A DNA stretch of 64,000 nt from Takakia lepidozioides (Eukaryota > Streptophyta > Takakiopsida > Takakiales > Takakiaceae). A program made the translations under genes and the position numbers. Location of the stretch: the NCBI GenBank assembly GCA_030704615.1, contig CM060732.1:82235171-82299170 (forward strand). Direction: 5' to 3'. The notes beneath the pieces are model-generated. The model was not told the DNA's origin and made no database searches. It saw nothing but the letters and a program-made list of their open reading frames with translations. Shown here one piece after another: positions 57,905 to 64,000 of the stretch (the first letter of the stretch is position 1; the number at the start of each line of letters is the position of its first letter).

Positions 57905-58203
57905 TTTCAGAGAGCCTATGACCAGATTTGAACCGGAGACCTTTCCCTTGATATCTCTCCCGTCGAGGCTCCAACCATTGTCCCAGGAATGCCCACTTTG
58001 CCATTTTTGCTATTTTTTGTGAATTTCCAGCGACCAAAAGTACTTGGAATTACGTATCTCCCACACCGCATGTCCAAAAATCATGAGACCAAGCCGGTGC
58101 ACCCCTCCTCGTCCAGGGCTTTCCAACGGTATCAAGCACCAACGCTGGGGGCTTGCGGTTCGGGACATCTCAACGCTACAAAACAAAACAAAACAAACAA
58201 ACG
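57905..58203 (-). repeat. SINE-like repeat, near full length, opposite orientation
   Basis: The reverse complement of the 42.28-kb copy, running from cagagagcctatgacc through gatttgaaccgg (complement of the B-box) to (AAAAC)n aaacgtctcg. Confidence 0.65.
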
Positions 58204-58440
58204 TCTCGATTCGTATATTGATTCGGAGTTAAAAGCAATTGAATATTTCTTTCTTTTTTAATGCTTTAAACTGTCCCGTAGGAAGATAATAGGAATAATG
58301 AACTTAATGGACACATGCAACCTCTGACATAATGGTACGCCGATTTTTGGAATGTCAAATCTTCCCCACCCTCTCTTGAGAGTGACATGGAACTGAAGGA
58401 GTGTAAACTCCAGTCAGGGTTACACTAGGGTACAAGGTGA

Positions 58441-58568
58441 GGTGTGTAATTCCACTTGGAGTTACACGACAAGGTGTGTAACTCCACTCGGGGTTACACG
58501 ACAAGGTGTGTAACTCCACTCGAGGTTACACGACAAGGTGTGTAACTCCACTTGGTGTCACTCACCCT
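58441..58568. repeat. 32-bp tandem repeat, four copies, each with dyad symmetry
   Basis: Units start at 58,441, 58,473, 58,505 and 58,537, an exact 32-base period (ggtgtgtaactccactcg...). Within each unit GTGTAACTCC and GGGGTTACAC are near reverse complements around a short loop. Degenerate gggttac motifs continue to about 58,700. Confidence 0.85.
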
Positions 58569-58979
58569 TGGTATCGAAATTTGACTAAGTCCAAATTTGG
58601 CCAAGTATAAAATGGACTAATCAGGGTTACATGAGAGATCAGGGTTACACTAATAATCCGGACTAACTAGGGTTACATGATAGACCGGGGTTATACACTA
58701 CAAGAGCCTCCCATCAAGAGCCGCCTTACCATCAGCTTATCCTCTTACCATCACGCTGCCCACCACACCATGAAAACCACTTGGATTCTTAAGTAAACCG
58801 AGGGTAAGAGGGATTTGACAGGGCCAGTCAGAGGAGCCCAGGCTGCAGCGACACGTGTCCATTAAGTTCTTACAGTATTCCTATTGTCTTCCGGGAAATA
58901 TATATATAATTAAATGTGACGCAAAGATCCAAGGCATTGAGAAAGAAAAAAAAAAAGTATTCAATTGCTTATAACTCCC

Positions 58980-59654
58980 AATATATTATTAAGAATGAGA
59001 GGGAGCAGTAGAAGGGTAGGGCTGGGGAGGATAGTTAGGGCAGAGCAATCGCGAGATGCGAGATGATTCCACAGCATCTCGGCGGGAACGGCGGTGTAGT
59101 AGATGCCGTTCATCCGGCAAACTCACTCAGATGAGGGGTTCAGATTCATCACTGCTGTCGAGACTGTTGGGCCTAGCAGCCGTATGAGCTCTCCCTCCTC
59201 CTTTGCTTGCAATGCTGATGGCGCAGGAGACCAAGGGAGAGCAGCGCGTTGTCTGTTGAATACCTTTTCAGCGAGAGTGCCTCGTGCAGGCAATTGATCT
59301 GCGACAACCCTACATGGAAGGTGCTCCTCCAGCACCATGATGTTCATCTGAACCACCAAGGATTCACATGGTGATTTCAGATGCAGCAGACCTATCTTAC
59401 AAGATCCTTCGATGGCGCTTCATCGATGCCGGTGTGTGATTCCACATTGCAAAAGTGGACTGAGCTTCCATGACCATGAAGAAGTCGTCCTGAAGGGTGT
59501 TAGTAGCACGTTTCCACTATTTCAATGTGGAATCATAGACCGCCATCAATGTGACTGCTTCGTGTCTGTGATTGCTCCATCCGTACATGGGATGTGCTCC
59601 CTCCAGCACCATGCTGTTCATCTGGACAACCAAGGATTCAAATGTTGTTGATCT
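58980..59654 (+). repeat. Right arm of the large inverted repeat
   Basis: The reverse complement of 41,067-41,622, with an extra block of about 150 bases (about 59,143-59,305). Both arms contain two related sub-blocks (gttcatctg.a.aacca.. near 59,341 and 59,616), so the repeat itself has an internal duplication. Confidence 0.75.
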
Positions 59655-61722
59655 CGGATGCATCAAACCAGCTATCATTTCAAATGCGTTGGATGTCGAG
59701 ATTGGCTGTATGCTACTGTATCCTAGTGACATAGGACTCTAGCTTTGGACATGGAAGAGTTGGCCTGCGCAGCTGGGCGCCTAGAAGCTCCTTACCAGCA
59801 AAGGTAGCTACTATCTCATTCGTGGTGGTAAGCTACTATCTCATTCGGCAATATAGGTGTACAAGATCTAGTTAATCTAGTTTGCTGCTCGAGATTCTAA
59901 ACGAGTTGAAAATTGTATATTAATTTAATAAACAATTGCCGAATGAATGGGACATTGCGTCGCGCTTGGTGCAACCACAACAAGCAGCTGGAGAGAAGCG
60001 AACGTGAGGATGCTGCTGAATCACTTCTCCGTCGCAGGGGTCTAGATTTCTATCTAGACTGCTGAATCCTGCGGAGGATAGAATCACTGCTCCTTCTCAG
60101 AATTGTCAACGAGGTGGCCTATATTATATTGTAGACTGGGCCTGAACCCTGAATCCTGCGCAGGATAGAATCAAGGTGGTCTAGATTTTGTTGTAGACTT
60201 TGTGAGAGGCTGTAAACGATCAAGCACTTCGCCGAAGCTGCATCGAGATTCAACAATTCTAGATTTTTAGATTTTCTAGAAAGCTCTGAAGAGCTAAAAC
60301 ATGGCACGATAGTCCCCTAGGCAGGCGGCCACGTAATACTCTTGTTCAAAATAATGCTTGCAGTCGTTTACTGCAGTGAGCTACACATAAATAATTCGTT
60401 TGTCTAGACTCTTGTGTCAAAACTGTAATTTCTGGTCGCACTGTCTTCTACGTAAACTTGCTGTCAATGGGCACGATGCACGATGTGTGGGGCTTGCACC
60501 GCGCACCCAGAATCCAATTATCTTTTCTTTCAACTATTCAACTATATTCCTTTCAACATCTTTTTGACAAGTGAGAGTGCATTCCTCATTTCTCTTCTGC
60601 ACTTGTAACTTACTCCTTCCTAGAAGCAAAATTAGTTTAACAGCTTGGAGGTTGAAATCGTATGCGCGAGACTCAAAAATTACTGGCATGCATTTACTTT
60701 CAGGACTTCCGTGGACAGTCACATCTGGAAAACTGCTTCAGAATTCGTGTTACAAGCTCGGTAATAAAGAATCATGCTCTAGAGAACGGTCGATCTTATT
60801 TCATGGGCGTTCATACACTAATCTAACGCTGATAGTGGTTAGGTACATCGGCACAATTCATTCACGTTGCATGTACATATAGTGATCAATCTTTGGAAGG
60901 CCTTAGGAATAGTTGGGCACCATGTTAGCTTCTGAATGGGGAAGTGTGAACAAGAAGTGCCAGCGCTTTCTACTTCCCGTGTTTCTATTGTTTTGGTTTT
61001 CCATCCTTTCTGCAATAAGAAAGAGGCTTGCATGCTCTCTACCCCAGAATGGCCACCCTACCTGCTTGGGTTCCCGTTGGTTGTGTGAATGAAGTTTTTG
61101 CACGTTTGATAGACGCTCACAAACCCTCTCTATATCATGAATCGGAACTTGCATATGGAGGTGAATACTCCAGTGCTTCTTCTGCCTCTCAAAACTTGAC
61201 TGCTGTATGTTTTGTGGTTACTGATGACACTTTCATAGAGGGCCTCATTACACTCCGTAAAGCTTTATAAAACATGCAAAGGAGGTGACTGCACAAGTTT
61301 TAACAAGAACCTCAAAGTGGTGAAATAGAAACCCCATAAAGAACGAGAAATGTAAGGACAACAAAGGAAATCAAACAGATGTAGCATCTGCCTCAAGTAG
61401 ATCAGACAACAAGAAAGAAGGTGGCAAGTGCCCCCCTGTGGAAGCCAGGTTTTTTCTCATGTTTCAGATGTTTAAGTAGCAATATGGAAACCCTAAAATA
61501 GTGCAGCCCTAGTGAATCACAACCGTTCAAGTGGAAACTCACAGGTCTCAACAGCGTCCGCTGGTCGCTGATGAGAATGCTTACTGACCAACGGTCGTCG
61601 TTGAATTGACCGAAGGTGAAGAAGAAGGGAGGACTGTGGAGTTCCATTGTCCCTGCACGCGGGATTGCGAGAGTTGAGGCGATCTGTTTATTGTTTGGAT
61701 ATTTGGGTTTGGGGGGGACGAG
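59655..61722. other. Intergenic, no recognisable gene (2.1 kb)
   Basis: It contains two near copies of ctgaatcctgcg.aggatagaatca (about 60,063 and 60,148), the second including the perfect palindrome ATCCTGCGCAGGAT, and a short duplication of tagctactatctcattcg at 59,803-59,846. Open frames are short and unrecognised. The final few hundred bases are presumably the promoter and leader of the PUB49-type gene. Confidence 0.5.
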
Positions 61723-63591
61723 ATGGGGAAGAAGCAGCACAGCAAGGATCGCATGTTCATAACGAGCACAGAGTGGGCAACCGAATGGGGGGGTGCCAAG
61801 TCGCGTGACCTTCGCTCTCCCTTCAAGCGCTTACCGTTCTACTGCTGCGCGTGAGTTTTCTACCCCCTCTCTTTTGGTGTATGGATGGATTTGTAGGGCT
61901 TGTGGGTCTGGTTATGGCACGCTCGAGTTCTGGTTACAGCGTCTGACTCTCTGTACTTTGATCTTGGGTGGTTGTCTGATCACATATCGAAATGAGGGAG
62001 ATTTGGGAGCCTTCTATAATACATATGCACCTATGAGAGGGGGGGAAATAACTGCTCGAGTCATTCCGCGCTCTGATCAGTTTGCAGTAGCTAAGGTCAA
62101 GGTCCAATGTTGCTGAGGCTGCCCTAAAAATCCATTGGCAAATGATCAATCTTTTGGGCTGCTCAAGGAGAAGATGTGTAGTTAAAGGGTTTACTACTTA
62201 AGATGGGTAAGCTAGACACATGGACAAAAAATCTTGGTACAATAATTTCAAGAGTTTTGACATGATGGGCTCCTTTTTGGGAAGCAGAGTCTCATTCACA
62301 CCATTTGAGGATGCAGTGTGCACACCAGAGGGACATGTTTTTGACATTCTGTAAGTCACCCCCAGTTCACATGTCTATTAAATTGTCTTTATGTACTTGA
62401 TATAATTGTCATGTGAATTGTGTTGAAACTTTGTAGTATGTGATTAGGTCAAGGATATGGTTGGTGAAGGGAGGATGGGTGTGTGACAGAGACAGACAGA
62501 CAGAGGGCCAGACAGATGCTGCTGTATGCACACACACAAAGCTTGCAGATAGCGTAAATTATAGTGTTGAGGTTCCCTGTTGTTTGCCTGCTAGCTATAG
62601 CAACATTGAGGAGAATCTCTTTGACCCTCTCTAGTATTTTCCAATGCTACTTTGGTACTTAGTGATGATGGTGGGTGAGGATGGTTGCAGGAACATCATA
62701 CCATACATTCAAAAGTTCAAAAAGAATCCTGTGACAGGCTTGCCTTTGGGGGTGAAAGACCTTATCAAGCTCCAATTTCACAAGAATTCTGATGGTATTG
62801 GTTATCCATCTTCATTTGCATGTATATCGAGGCCACCTTCAAAAGCTGAAGAGTAGATGCATTTGGGGCACAGCTTTAGGCAGCTTGTGGTAGCTTTTGG
62901 TAGCTTTTGGCAAGTCGATGAAGTCGATGAAGTAAACTTGTATGTTGTGCAAGCATGCAGGTGAGTATCAATGCCCAGTGCTCCATAAAGTGTTTACAGA
63001 ATTTACCCACATTGTGGCTGTGAAGAAGACAGGGAACGTATTTTGTTATGAGGTAAGGTGAGGTTTAGTTGCACAATCGCCACCAGCATTCAGAATGCAA
63101 GTTGCATGGATGGGTATGCAGTCCAACATGATATGTTAGTGTGGTGCATGTAGTTTGTAGGCAGGGTAAATGATCTTCCTGGTGCATTCTGTCATCTACT
63201 TGCTGTTACGTTGTGTATCTCTACTCGATAGCCGAATGGGACTTTCTGACCAGTGTAGGGTTCATTGGGGGCCAGGCCATTAAAGAGCTGAATGTGAAGC
63301 CCAAGAATTGGAAGGAGCTGTTGACAGATGAGCCCTTCACCAGGGATGACCTCATCACCATCCAGGTATGGCTTGCTCCTCTTTGAGGAAATGGATTCCT
63401 TTCACCTCATAGCCTGCTCCTTGTCATCTACAAAGCATGATCTAATTCATTTTTTTACAAACTTGGGCACTAGGGATGCAGCATTGATTGATATTATTTG
63501 TGAACATTGTGGCAGGATCCTAATGCATTGGATGCAAAGGTGCTGTCAGATTTTGACCATGTCAAGCAGGACCTGCAGCTTGATGATGAAG
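61723..63591 (+). CDS. PUB49: U-box cyclophilin-type peptidyl-prolyl isomerase (PUB49/PPIL2), 5' part
   Basis: Six exons lie in the window: 61723-61850, 62288-62350, 62691-62794, 62961-63052, 63276-63365 and 63516-63591. All are in phase and give 184 codons before the gene leaves the window. The start MGKKQHSKDRMFITSTEWATEWGG is the conserved N-terminus of this family. The U-box follows (SFTPFEDAVCTPEGHVFDILNIIPYIQKFKKNPVTG), then FTEFTHIVAVKKTGNVFCYEAIKELN and the linker KNWKELLTDEPFTRDDLITIQDPNALD. The cyclophilin domain would lie downstream. PPIL2-type proteins are nuclear U-box ubiquitin ligases associated with the spliceosome. No truncation or frame damage is seen. Confidence 0.93.
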
Positions 63592-64000
63592 GTACATCCT
63601 CTCCTTGTCTTTTCAGAAAGGTCTCGTGGTGTATTGGTTAGCTCCTCCATTGACACATGTGAGTTAGTGTCAATACCCTCTAGAAGACTGTTGGATATAG
63701 GAAATGGAGTCTTTGACTTGGACCAACTTGCAAATCACTTCATCAGTTGCATTATATTCCATCTCAGGGACTGGCTAGCAGTCCGTAAGCCACCCTTCCT
63801 TCATTTTTAAAGGAGATTCACTACAGAAACCCTTGTCACTGGCCACTCCACATGAGACAGCAATAAATGAACGGGAAGGAAATATTGAAATGGTAGGATG
63901 GCAAGTGGACCTTGCCGTTGTTTAATATTGGTCAGAGCAGTAAACAAGACTACTTCCTGTATGGGGTGAAGCCCTGAAAGATCTTTTTTCCTTTCAGTGG

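Noticed and set aside
58441-58568. CRISPR-like array of regularly spaced dyad repeats
   Set aside because: There are no unique spacers between units; the whole 32 bp repeats. The surrounding DNA is plant nuclear with no cas genes.
61028-61270. 80-codon plus-strand frame upstream of the PUB49-type gene
   Set aside because: No recognisable domain, no supporting splice structure, and it lies in probable promoter or leader sequence.

Overview
This is a window of plant nuclear DNA. All five cellular genes are split by GT-AG introns and are land-plant types: a TLDc protein, BRCA1 with plant-style RING + extended PHD + BRCT, an S-domain receptor kinase, a P-type cation ATPase, and a U-box cyclophilin of the PUB49/PPIL2 type. 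Short-to-moderate introns, PLS-type PPR-like sequence, a bacterial-looking P-type ATPase and abundant LINEs suggest a seedless land plant (fern, lycophyte or bryophyte). That placement is inference and I would not name a species.

Layout. 1-2.65 kb: repeat debris (SINE-like fragment, a LINE 3' terminus, a duplicated TATA-containing unit, the C-terminal remnant of a retroelement protein). 2.65-6.1 kb: no recognisable gene. 6.1-9.36 kb (minus): six-exon TLDc gene. 9.36-11.09 kb: shared upstream region with a near-perfect 28-bp palindrome. 11.09-18.23 kb (plus): 14-exon BRCA1, 1131 aa. 21.70-25.49 kb (plus): four-exon G-type lectin receptor kinase, 835 aa. 27.1-39.5 kb (minus): eight-exon P-type ATPase, 1108 aa, whose sixth intron holds an L1-like LINE of about 5 kb. 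40.1-40.6 kb: a MITE with perfect 51-bp terminal inverted repeats and a target duplication. 41-59.7 kb: a nested repeat island. 61.7 kb to the end (plus): 5' part of the PUB49/PPIL2 gene.

The repeat island is the unusual part. Inverted repeats of about 0.55-0.68 kb lie near its edges (41.07-41.62 and 58.98-59.66 kb), and 415-bp direct repeats about 98-99% identical flank its core. The core holds a 2570-codon open frame running without a stop through PPR-like repeats, in-frame tandem repeats, a 2A-like GDIHPNPGP motif, an AP-type endonuclease and part of a reverse transcriptase. Beyond the first stop the element continues, decayed, through RT remnants, a clear chromodomain, an unidentified domain, RNase H and a zinc-knuckle-like tail. 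A chromodomain in an endonuclease-type LINE is not part of the usual architecture.

Exon boundaries were assigned by hand from splice signals, reading phase and family similarity. All five gene models stay in frame across every junction. The least certain junctions are the ATPase exon 3 donor, the BRCA1 exon 13 acceptor and the TLDc 3' end.
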